Shown here: positions 36,851 through 48,800 of the stretch, piece after piece | Layout: every line of letters begins with the position of its first letter | How positions within the stretch are numbered: the stretch's first letter is position 1 | Assembly: GCF_037975245.1 (NCBI RefSeq) | Contig: NC_092563.1 | Location: 1,391,001 to 1,455,000, forward strand | From: Apostichopus japonicus | Taxonomy: Eukaryota > Echinodermata > Holothuroidea > Aspidochirotida > Stichopodidae | DNA: 64,000 nt | Reading direction: 5' to 3' | Made by a program: the position numbers and the translations under genes | The notes under the pieces: generated by a model | Database searches by the model: none | What the model saw: only the letters and a program-made list of their open reading frames with translations | What the model was told of the DNA's origin: nothing

Positions 36851-39080
36851 CTTCTGATATCTACACAAGAAGTAATTAAGTTTTTATTATAGAAGTTGAA
36901 AGAGCCTAGAAAACACTCCATATTTAAGGGTGGTATTGATGAAAATCTGATCTCTTCATGAAGGTCATTAAGGAATGCGAAAGGATCGTGTCAAATCCAG
37001 TTTTACGTTGAGACAATATTTAATCAAGATGTAAAGAGTACTGGTTTTGATTCTGTAATTTCTCTCTTCTTGTCATTATTGTAAGAAGATAAAAACAGCA
37101 ATTTTCTCTGGTATTCTCCAAATATTGTTCTGCTTGACTTTTCTTTCACATGTCAGTTAGAAAAAGAAATAATCACATCTCTTACCAAAATAAAGTATAC
37201 AATTGTAGGCTACAACTTTCTAGCAATTCTTTTATATTAACCTATAGTACTGTGATATGTATTCAAACTGAAGTCTTTGAATCTTTCGTATAGATTAATT
37301 TTAAATATGAAATTATTAACCTTCTGTGTTACTGCTTAATGCCTGTTTTGTACTATGTAACACACCAGTTTTAAATATTTTATATACACTGGAATAGATA
37401 GCTAGATGGACGGACGGAGAGACACAAAACAAATGTATTAGTAGACGTAATCTAAAGCTCTTGAAAAGAATATTTGTCTCCTTGTCTGTTTCTCTCATTT
37501 TCTGTATTTTGTTAAATTACAGATTAATGAACGCTGCTACAAAAATTGTGTGCTATTATCATTGATGGGTTATGTGCAAACTTTTTCTTTTTTTTTATCA
37601 AGGAAAGGTTTTTTTTTATTGCTAAAACATTTCATAGCTAATAGGTTGTGTTTAGAAGAAGCTTATTAATGTTTGTCATGTATCATATTTGTTCAACAGA
37701 TATATCTTAGAGGACACAGCCAAACTAAGTGTCACAATATGTATAAAAAGTGCTCACGTTTGTCTGCACTATGACCAAATTTCAGAGCAAATAAAGAAAC
37801 TTTTGAAAAAGAAAGAATAAATTTTACTGTTGCAAAAAATGGCCATTGTTGTTATCCGCACACTTTTTCCTGTTGTTTACATCTCCAATAATGGAAACAT
37901 TAAGATGCAATGTTCTAAAACATTTTAATAAATTGACGTTTTGCAATAAACGGACATTTTGTAATGAATTGATAAGTTCCTCACATTATGTAGTTATCAA
38001 CCCAGGATTGAAGTTGCATAATGATGAAATAAGTACATCAAATTTCAATATAATGAAGAAAAACTTTTCTTCAAACTTTTAAATTACAGATCAACTTATG
38101 AATGAGTAAATTGTTGACGTGCGAAATGCATGAAGTATGTAATTTGCCGTTTAGTTGCAAACCTGTCCAATTTATCAAGTGATATTTTGCTGCTCAATGT
38201 TCGTGGACAATCTAGCATTTTAGTCCACTAAAAGGGAATCCCCTAGCTACCGACTGTAACTTGGCCCCGGCCTTATCGTATGTATCGTCTGTCACGTCAC
38301 GTTCAGCTATGGCCGTCGGGACGATTCGACCTCGGTGTGACTCACGTGAACTTTACATGGTAATATGGTACATCTGAAGAGAACCCTCTTATTCGTGTAT
38401 TCTTTATCACATGTTTATTAAGATATGATACTTAATCTGAGGTGATAGATATGTGCAACGTTTACCACCTTAACTTGGTTTGATTCTGAAGTTCTTTCGA
38501 CGTGCATTATCGCGCAACTGGTATCAACCGTACACTAAAGAATAGGCTTTACGGCTAGTTATCAGTGACTCGATAAACCCATCTTGAGTTTGAACCCATA
38601 CGGACCAAGCAATGAAATGCAACCTCATCAATGTTTGGAGCCTCTCCTCGATCTCCTCCATTTTAATCCCATTTTGCGAGGAAATTTGATAGTGTATGAA
38701 CCAGATAGGTTAGCCGTCAAATTATTCAAGGTTAACACTAACTGTCTCGACTTACATACATATGAAAGTACTTCATGTTTCTGTTGACCATTTGACAACA
38801 TCCATCTGCTTGTGTTGCAAATTCATAATAACATTTCTTAGTTAGGCCTATAGTGAAATATAACTTAATAGAACTTTGGAAATTCCAATTTGTATTGCTG
38901 AGCTACAAGCCTACAACAGGAGCTCACAAGTCCCAAAATATACCCCTATGCCTAGTGTGGGAACTATCACAGTTTTACCATGAGACCCATTGATGGTTTT
39001 ATGTACAGTATAGTCTCTACAGTATGTGGGATCACCAAATCCTTTATTCTGTCAAACAAAGTAAGGCACCCAGGCTAAGG
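36850..39080. other. Intergenic between SRCR gene and IMPACT, no gene recognised
   Basis: AT-rich sequence with T runs near 37580-37620. No exon-like frame with splice support and no familiar protein motif on either strand. A second AATAAA sits at 37790. Confidence 0.5.
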
Positions 39081-39088
39081 CCTATATG

Positions 39089-39392
39089 CAGGGTTATAGC
39101 CACGCCGGCCGGCGGCGGCCGGTGGTAACCGCCACTCACGCCTGCCGGCCGGCATTGGTAGTGAATAAACAGCCCACCGGCCGGCACAAAAAATAGTAAA
39201 ATGCTTGTGAAATACAACAAAAGTAACAAATTTATCTTTCCCTTGCCGTAAAACATGATAATAACGTCACCTTTTTCTGTTATTTACCTTAAGCGGGCCC
39301 CTGGACGCCCGGCTGTGAGATGCGAGAGCTTCGCTCGCTACGCTTCGCAAATTTATTTAACCAGCACTCACAATCTCCTAGCTATAACCCTG
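39089..39392. mobile_element. Short hAT-like MITE with perfect 8-bp target duplication
   Basis: The termini are CAGGGTTATAGC and its exact complement. Both are flanked by CCTATATG (39081-39088, 39393-39400). It is 304 bp long, with an interior containing GC-rich CCGGCCGGC palindromes unlike the AT-rich surroundings. Non-coding. Confidence 0.92.
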
Positions 39393-39842
39393 CCTATATG
39401 TAATGGAGCTGCATATAAACACGTATTATAATGACAACAGGATACTGAACTTTTGAAAATGTCACTTGAAGAAGATGCAAAGGAAAACAATTGATGCTGA
39501 CCAAAATATTGTTACAAAAATTTAAAAAATAGTGAGTTTTATATTAACTTTACAGCATAATTTGGTAATTACATCTCCATGATTCAGGGGACCAATCTCT
39601 AGGTCTTTTCTTGGAAATCTATACAGGTCTTTCAGGGAAGGAGGGGTGTGAAGTGGGGAACTGATTTGGACATTAAATTCTTAGATCAGCCTCTTTAAAA
39701 GCAGACTAAGTTCAATGAGTTTTTTCTAACCGTTTTTTTGTGTTCTTCTTTCCGTACATCTAGGTCTACATATTCCATGTTATGAAAAGATCATGTTGAC
39801 ATTTTCAAATCCTCTTTGAGGTACTAACTCAAATATACAAGG
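39393..39842 (+). other. IMPACT 5' flank, no specific element recognised
   Basis: Starts with the right target duplication (39393-39400) of the MITE and runs to the IMPACT start codon. It presumably includes the 5' UTR or an upstream intron; the T-rich run with TACATCTAG at about 39720-39763 could be an acceptor for a leader exon. I cannot identify a promoter. Confidence 0.35.
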
Positions 39843-42800
39843 ATGGCATCTGAAGATGACCTTACCAGACAGGTAACAATTAGAACTTCAATTATTTTTT
39901 TATATTTTTTTCATAGTGCTTGAACTTTCATATTCATCATCGTTTTATTGTAACTATTATCATCATCACTTGTGGAGCTATTGGCATTCTGTAGTTGTTG
40001 CATTATAATTTGGTATTGGGTTGGTAGCTAGGAAATACATAAATTAATTCAGCAATGTTGCATGCACCATATACTGCAACAGATCAAAATTTTGAAGAGC
40101 ATATGGGTCATAAACTTTAATAAATATTGACCTTTGAAAGAAGAAAAATGAAGCTTGCTAATACTTGCTAATTAGGAAAGGTTTGTCAATTACTGTGCCT
40201 TCAATTGAATTGAAGGAATACTTCTCCCAAATGATGAACATATATTTGTGAAGGTACAGATTAGATCCTGTTATTTTTTTTTCCCATTGGTGGATCTTCT
40301 GTATACAAGTTTTTGATTTCTAGGATTCTCCACACTAATATATTTCTTAAATAAATCATGGTTACAATGTGGTTCTTTTTATTAGAGCTTAAAAAGTGAA
40401 ATTAATGAAAGAAAAAACAACTGCAACAATAGACAACCAAATGTCTCTTTGAATGATTGAATCGATCTATGACCAGTTTTAGTCATTCTAGAATGTTTGG
40501 TGGGAACAGTACAATTAAATAATGCACTTTTAAAAGTGTCTTACTCTCTCCTAACTTGGAGAAATTGTTAATACCAAAGCTGTGAATATATCTTGTTTAA
40601 TTACACTTCCCAGGTAGATGAATTGTCTGCAATGGTGGCTATATATTCTAGTGATTGGTGTGTTGTTGATGAATACCAAAGGATATATTGCTTGTCAGTG
40701 ACTGAAGAAGAATGGAAAATAACTCTGCAGGTAAAGTATACCCTCAAGCTCTCCAGTAGAAGAAAACGTTTTTATACAGAAGGAGGCTAGTATTTGTCAC
40801 CTCTCGATGTTGCAATGTATAAAATCCATCTGGTTTTAATACTGTCCAATCCCTTGCATTTCATTCTTGAGCTGATTCAGTGGGCTCCAGAATCCAACTT
40901 GGAAGTTTCACAGATATTAATGAGGGTACAATCAAAGTCTTCATTAGTCGACTAATTCCAAAACAATCAAGTTGGTGTGTTAGATCTACTGAACATTTTG
41001 TTTGAGAGTATAGTACCTCATTTTTACTTACAACGACTGAAATGTAGGGGATTGTAGGTCGAGTGAAAGAATCTTTTTTTTATAACATGTTTTCATATGA
41101 AATACTAATTGAGAAGTCGCAGTTTGGCAGGTAATAAATCTATCAAATTCAAGTTTTAGTGAATAAGGGACAAAATGAGAAACCAGTATTAAATCAGTTT
41201 GTGGCTTAATGACTGCAGCTGTTGATTTTGACAAACTTGACAGAGGTGCTCTTGCATTAATTGCGGCTCTCGAGCAAAGGTTTCCTGCCTTTCCTTTGCC
41301 GAAATGTTTCCCAAATTATGTTTGAAAAAGTGATGAAAAATTGCTCAACTATATATTTGGTCTTTTCAGTTAGTTTTTTTTTTCTAAGGAATAATATATT
41401 ACTACTGTGAATCATTTACTTTCATATGCAAGTTTTTGTCATAGATCCTATGATTTTTACCAGGTTCATCTCCCTGAGACATATCCAAGTCAATCATCTC
41501 CAGAATTTCAGATTCAGTAAGTCTCTTTGGAAAGAATTTCTTAGTGTAACCTTTTAATGGATGTTTAAAGTAAAGTATTTTTTGAAATGTCCTTGGATGT
41601 AGTCCTATGGAAACCTTTTTGAAAATGACATGCAAGAGCATAATAAGGTCAAGTGTTAAGGCAAGGGACTTACTCACGCTCTAAAGGATTTCAGGCTGGA
41701 TTCCTGAGTGGCCGGATCATTTTATGGTGTCCTTGGGAGCTTATCACCTATGGTGCTGGAACTGGGCAGCAGTCTATGTTAGGTGCTCCATGGTATTCAT
41801 AGTTAAAATACCACGCAAGTGACTGTTGGAATTGTACTACACCCACAGGGGAGGGGGGGGGGGCAAGGGGCTAAAAGGTTAACAGTGGGGTTCACCAGGG
41901 GTTCACTGTTTCAAATTCATGTGAAAAGGTCTTGACACCAGCCTGTAGACCTTCTTCTCGTATTTGGCAACAAATCTTTCAGATTAATCAATGTCATTGG
42001 AAAACAAATCTTATGTAACATTGTGAAATTCATAGTTTGCACTAAAGTGTGTAGTATAAGGGTGGGAATTGAACTTTCATTAACTTTTTGATTACTACAC
42101 TAGCTATGGAAACACTAAATTGTTATAATTATTCAAACACTGTAAGTGTTTGCTGTGTGTTTGTGAGAGCCAAAACTATTTAAAATGAGCTAATAGTTCC
42201 AAGACCGAAAAACTTTTGTAGCTAGAGCTTTTGTATTTGAACACTGTACTGTGGATTATGGTGCTAGGCTTTTATCAACCTTGAAGGAACAGCCATCTTT
42301 ATTTCTATATATTATTTCATTATTTTCACTCTGTCTTTGTTGTAGTACACCCTGGCTTCGGGATGAAGAGCGTGTTATCTTAGAATCAGGTCTACTCTCA
42401 ATTTGCAGGTAAAATTATTTTGGTGAGTTCATTGGTCTAGCCAGTTTAGACACAGGGAAGGAAATTTAATATTCAAACCCCTCCAATATTAAATTCTCAA
42501 ATGTATTTCATCGGTAAAAGTCTTCGGTTAGAATCAGGTGTACTGTCGATATACAAGTGTAACAGGTGGAGTACAAAGAATAGTCTAAGACGCCATCTGT
42601 GGTGCTGTGATCTTTATTGTGGAACTTGACTTTGTTCCCCGAACAAACTCCTATTAAGAAATGAAAAGATGAAACACGACCATAAGCAAAAATAGAAAAA
42701 TAGCCAATGTTAAAGGAATAAAAAAGAATATGAAATGCAAAAAGGGACGGAGTATCATACGTTAATTACAATGGAGTCAAAGGTCCTAGTAGAAAGCTCC

Positions 42801-45800
42801 TACTGTCATTACCTACATGTATGTCATACCCGTGAACTCAATATGAAGCTTATGAATCGACTATGAACCCAGAGTAATCTAAGGTTTAATCACGGCCAAC
42901 TAGGTATACACACTGAGCACCCGACAACTAAGATTATACCGCACGCACTCTAGTGACCTGACGACAACTCCTGAGGGACCCAAATAGGGCTACCAGGCAT
43001 GCCACCTCCAGAGTAACCTATCACTTATACACCATAGAATGCGCAAATTATCTAATAAAGACTAGCATTACCGACTCAAGGAGAAATAATAATGCCTATC
43101 TGCCTGTAGGTTAATAACAACTCTCTCATAAGGAACCCCCCACACGGCTTTGCTCCAAGCTTAAGGTTCTATGAGAGGTCTCATGATGAGTTTTGCTCTC
43201 ACTCCCTTAATTATATACGTTAACAACTTGATTGTCTTGTAATCCACCTTAACTAAATCACTAATAATTATAATGAAAACTTGAACCACAGCTGTATCAA
43301 ATACTGTAGCTATTCTACTTGCAATAGCCAAGATACCGTCAAACAAGCATGAAAATGAAAGTAAATGACTACAGGTACATATATAATGAGCCTAACTTTG
43401 CAATACATGTAAATACTGCTGTACAAGGAATCCCTGCATAAAAGCATGGCAATGATAAATAAGCTTACCCCTCTTCAAACTCCTTAAAACTAGATGATCA
43501 AGTCGTTCTGAATACACAGCTTGTTACCAGGTGATCATCTTCATTAAAATGTACCCCTTAGAAGAGCAGGATACGGCAAAATAGTTAGAGATAAATGTTT
43601 ACGATTTGTTTAGCACATGTGTTGTTGTAAGAATACAATGAGATTTAGCTTTTTTTCCCGAGGTTAAAGTTCCCCAAATCCCATCAGCACATTCAACTTG
43701 GTACTAAATAGAGGGCGGTATTTACAATCTAACATTCTGTGCCTGTCACACACACCCCCTCCTTTAGTATTGTCGTCCCTGACAATAGCTGGAATTACTA
43801 AAAGGTTGAATAACAGGTTTTGAAACAATTTAAGTAAGGAAAATACGGATACAGAGTTTTCAGAAAAGTACAAAAAGAAAATAAAGATATCAATACAACA
43901 GCCTCACCACTTTGAGGACGCCCGAAAGGCAAAACATCACATCAAAAGTATACATGTCACAAGAACAGTTTTGTGTCGAACTAAAAATAAATACTCGGCG
44001 GCCCTAGCTAGTGCAAATCCTTCAAGCTATTCTTTACTTTGTCGGCTAGACAACATACGTGCAATGAGTAACTGGGTCTCACATATTTTGTCAAGCATTG
44101 CTCTATCTACATCTATAGCAAAACCTATCTCCTCTTGAGACACAGAACAAGGTAAGTTGTGAGGGTTGGGGTGCTGCCCTGCATTTAGTCTCGAACTTCT
44201 GCGTGGTACGACTTCAATGTCATCATTAACACCAGGTTGTTGTTCACAAGGCTCCGGGCTATTAGCATCCCCCTGCTTATCAAAGTCTGCGTGATTGTCA
44301 TCACCAGGGTCTTCTATCATCCGGGCTCTCTCTTCGGGCTTCAGACGGTATTCTATGACAATTTCTCCATCACCACTGTCATCATTGTTCACTTCACCGG
44401 AATCACTATGTGGTGGCTCGTGGTTGACCGTAGTTGGGGAAGGGACATCGACTACCAGTTTCTTTGTATCTAGCAGATCACGACGGTTTAGAGTTTTAAT
44501 AGGCCCATCTCCAACTAGAGGTTCTACTACATAGACTGGGCCATCAGGGTCTGGTCGGCTGATCACTTTGTGTGGGATGTCATCCCAGGCATCTTGTATT
44601 TTGTGTCTACCCTGGTGACGTTTCCTGGTAAACACTCTGGTACCAAGTTGTAGATCTGTGTCAGACTGGGCCAGATTATCCAGTCTCTGCTTTCTCCTCA
44701 ACATCTCACTGTTGGTCTTGGCAGTGGCCGCCTCAAATGCCCTGTTCAACCTTGACTGGTGACTTTCTACCCAAGAATCTCCTATCTCTATGCCCAGTAG
44801 ATGATCAACGGGGAGGGTAGGTTCCCGTCCAAAGAACAGATAATGTGGTGCATACCCTGTGGTGGAGTGAGGGGTTGCATTATAAGCATAGATAAGCTCC
44901 GGCAGATGACTTGGCCAGGACCTCTTGTTGTCGGCCGACAGGGTTCGTAATCGGTCATGCAAAGTGCGGTTGAAACGTTCACACTGAGCATTCCCCTCTG
45001 GATGGTACGGCGTTGTTCTGGATTTGTGAATACCGTACAGCTGGCACAAATGTCGAATGACACTGCTCTCAAAGTTTCTCCCTTGGTCACTGTGCAGTCT
45101 GAGCGGCACTCCAAACTTAACAAACCACTCCTTAACAAGAACCTTTGCCACCGTCTCTGCTCTCTGATCTTTGGTTGGTATCGCCTGAGTGAATTTTGTA
45201 AAAATGTCTGTAAGTACTAAGACATTTTCATAGCCACTGGAACTCTTTTCCAACATGGTGAAGTCCATCGCCAATACTTCTAAGGGCTTCTTTGCAGTGA
45301 GGGTACCCATTTTCGTTCGCACTCTTTTTCCGGCTTTAGCCAATGAGCACCTCTGGCATTTCTGACAATGGTCTGTAATGTTAGCCACCATTCCTGGCCA
45401 GAAACAACGTTTTTGGACGAGTTGAATGGTCTTTTCTGGTGACTGGTGCCCAACCTTGTCATGGAGGGATTCTAGGACTGTCTCTTTCAGGGCCTGAGGT
45501 AGGCATAGTTGTAAAGTTTCATGCCCTGCCAGGATTACTCGTCTGTACAACAAACCATTGGCCTCATGGAGCTTCTTCCAATCTCTTGCTACTCTCCGTA
45601 CTAATGGTGTCTCTTCTTTCAAAGTGTGATGTTCAGGCTCCGTTCCTTTATTCCAGAAGTGCCACACCCTTTTGAATATGGGGTCACTTTGTTGCAGCCG
45701 AATCAGTTCGATCTGGTTGAACGATGGAAAGGTGGATGTTGATGAAGGCCTGGTGTTAGCAGATTTGCAGCCAATTTCTCGTAACCATACCTGGTCGGTA

Positions 45801-48800
45801 TTATCATAGACTTTCTGGACCAGCTCAGGTGGGATCAAGGATGTCTGTCTGGGTGCTTTTTCCAATCGTTTTGCAAGAATCTGTTCAAACCTCACCGTTT
45901 GCGGTTCTGTTCCATGCTGAGTCTTACGACTGAGTGAGTCTGCATTCTGATTGCTTTTACCGCTTCTATACTTCACTTTGAATCTGAAAGGTGACAGTTC
46001 AGCCATCCATCGTGTCTCTGTTGCTCCCAGTTTAGTAGATGTTTGGAGATAACTTAGTGGATTGTTATCTGTCCACACCACAAACTCGGCTCCAATAAGC
46101 AGATCTCTAAACTTCTCAGTGATTGCCCACTTTAAGGCAAGCAGTTCCAACTTCATGCTGCTGTAGTTTTCCATATTCTTTTCATGAGGCTTGAGCCCTC
46201 TACTTGCATAGGCTAGAACTACTACTTTGTCACCTTGTTTCTGTGACAGCACTGCACCGAGGCCATGGAAGCTAGCGTCTGTCTCCAGTATAAATGGCTC
46301 TGTGAAGACTGGATACCCAAGGATAGGAGAGGAGAGAAGTTTCTCCTTCAGGCTGCAGAAAGCTTCTTCATGCCCTGATTCCCATTTCTCATAGAAGGTG
46401 GGAGTTCTCCCTGGCAATGTTGTACCCTTGACTTTCTTTTTCTTACCCACCTGGGTGGAGCCTACAAGTGCATGTAGAGGTGCACTTATCTTCGCGTAGC
46501 CTGGCACAAACCTCCTGTAATAACCCGTCAAGCCCAGGAACCCCCTTAGCTCCTTCTCGTTTCTTGGTAGTGGCCAGTCCTTGACAGCTCGAATCTTTTC
46601 AGGATCGGGCGATATTCCCTCACTTGACACAACGTGTCCCAGGTATCGGACTTTCTTTCTGAAAAGTTGGCATTTACTGGGCTTAAGCTTTAAGTTGTGC
46701 CTCTCCAGTCTCTCGATGACCATCTCCAGACGAGCAGTTGTCTCCTCTACAGTTGAGCCAAATACCAAAATGTCATCAAGATAAATCAGAAGTGTTTGCA
46801 TATTCTGATCGCCAAATATGTGATCCATGAGTCGCATGAACGTTGCCGGAGCATTGCAGAGTCCGAAAGGCATTCTGAGGTATTCATACAGGCCTCCGGT
46901 ACCTGCTCGAAAGGCCGTTTTCTCCACATCTTCCTCTGCAACCGGCACTTGGTAGTAGCCATGAGAAAGGTCAAGGCTGCAAAAATATTTTGCCCCTTTC
47001 AAAGCATCCAAAGCCTCCTCTATCCTCGGCAAAGGATACGCATCCTTTCGAGTCTTGTTGTTGAGAGCACGATAGTCAACACACAACCTCAGCTTTCCAT
47101 CTTTCTTACGGACTAGTACAACAGGCGAAGCAAAAGGGCTGCTTGACTCCTGTATGACTTTCTGCTTTAGTAGCTTCTCTAGGTGTTCTCTCACCTCTTG
47201 CCATTCATGTGGTGGTATCCTCCTGTGTGGCACCTTTATCGGAGTGTCATCACTAAGGGGAATTGTGTGTTTGATCTTGTCACAAAACCCCACATCATCA
47301 TCACTGGTGCTGAAGACTCCTTTATGCATGGATAGCATCCCTAGTACCGTTTTCATTTCTGACTCTGTGATGTCTGGACCAAAATCAATCTCAGGTAGAA
47401 CTTTGTCATACCATTGGGTTTCACTTACTCTCTGCTCCTGCAAGGAAACATTAACTGGCTTGTTGAGGTCTTCAACTGCTCTCAGAATGGCAACCGGTGT
47501 TCGGGGCTGTAGATAAACATCACGAGGAGCTAGATTCAGTACCTGAGACAGAATCCTACCATTTTCTGTCACTTTCACCATGGTAGGGCAGACGAAGACA
47601 CCATTCTGTAGGTGGGTGCTCAAATTTTCTTGCTGCTCTATGAGGGCCTCATATGGGGTCTGTGACACTGCTGGCTTCACTGTGCATTCGACTAACACAG
47701 CTGTCCTTCCCGGCAACAGTACCGGTTCCTTACCAGCAATCCTCACCTCACAGATTCTTCCCTCCTCATCCCCAAGAGAGCCTGCCACTTTCTCCTGATA
47801 TAAGGCCAAGACATGAGCCCACTTATTTCCTTCAGAAAGAAGTTGCTGCAAGTAGCTTTCACCAAGTGACTTCTTCAATAATTCGGACAACTGCTCAAAG
47901 ATGTTGGACCCCAGCAGGCCAGGAACTGCCGCCTTACGCTGCGCCATGGGCGTACCAACCAGATCCCTGGTAACAAGGAACCCAGCATAAAAATTCTGCC
48001 CCAGAGCTGTCACAGGTAGTTCCGCAAAGCCGACATATGGCACATCTAGCCCCTGAGCCGCAGACAGCTGCAGTATGGTGGAGATGTCTATCAGTTCCTC
48101 TGATGGGCAATTTTGGTAGAAAAAGGATTCCGTAATAGTTGAAACCTGGGCCCCAGTATCAATTAGACATCTTGTTGGAACATTACTTACTTCTAGTGTC
48201 ACCTCTGGACATTTGCCAACCGCCTTCTTCAGTAATGAGCCAGTTGTCAACATCGAGACACCTGCTGTGCGACTCTTCACAACAGGTGGAGCTAGTTTAA
48301 ATTGGCAGGTTGCTGAGTTGAGGCTGGGCTAGCTGCCTTTTTCGTCATCTCCGGACAGTTTCTCTTTATGTGGTCCGGTGAGTTGCACTTAAAGCAGAGC
48401 CCCCTACCAGGAGGGTGTTGTTGTCTCCCTCTAGTGACAAATTCCAGCAACTGATTGATTTGTTCCTGTTGAGCCTTAATTTGTCTTGACTGCTCTCTCA
48501 CGATGTTTTCTACAGAGGTTTCGTCAGCCTTCAATTCCTCAGTCGCAACATTTCTCGGTTTTGGGTGAGTCTTGGTTGAGCGCCCATACCAAACAAGGGC
48601 TTGATCCCTGGCATCAAAGAAGCTTAACTTAGGGTTTTCGAGGTTAATCCTCCTAAGCTCTCTGCGAAGGCCTTCGTCTCTGACAGACTCCGCAAGCCTT
48701 CCCTTCAAGTTGCTTTCCCTGCATGTAGAGAACGAAGAATCTAGGGCTACAATTCTATCGTACAGGTCAACCAGTTCCAGCGAACACGTCACGAGGTCTT

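Noticed and set aside
43161-43346. 61-codon minus-strand frame, repeated at 49996-50181
   Set aside because: It lies wholly within the LTRs and is identical in both. There is no evidence of a product.
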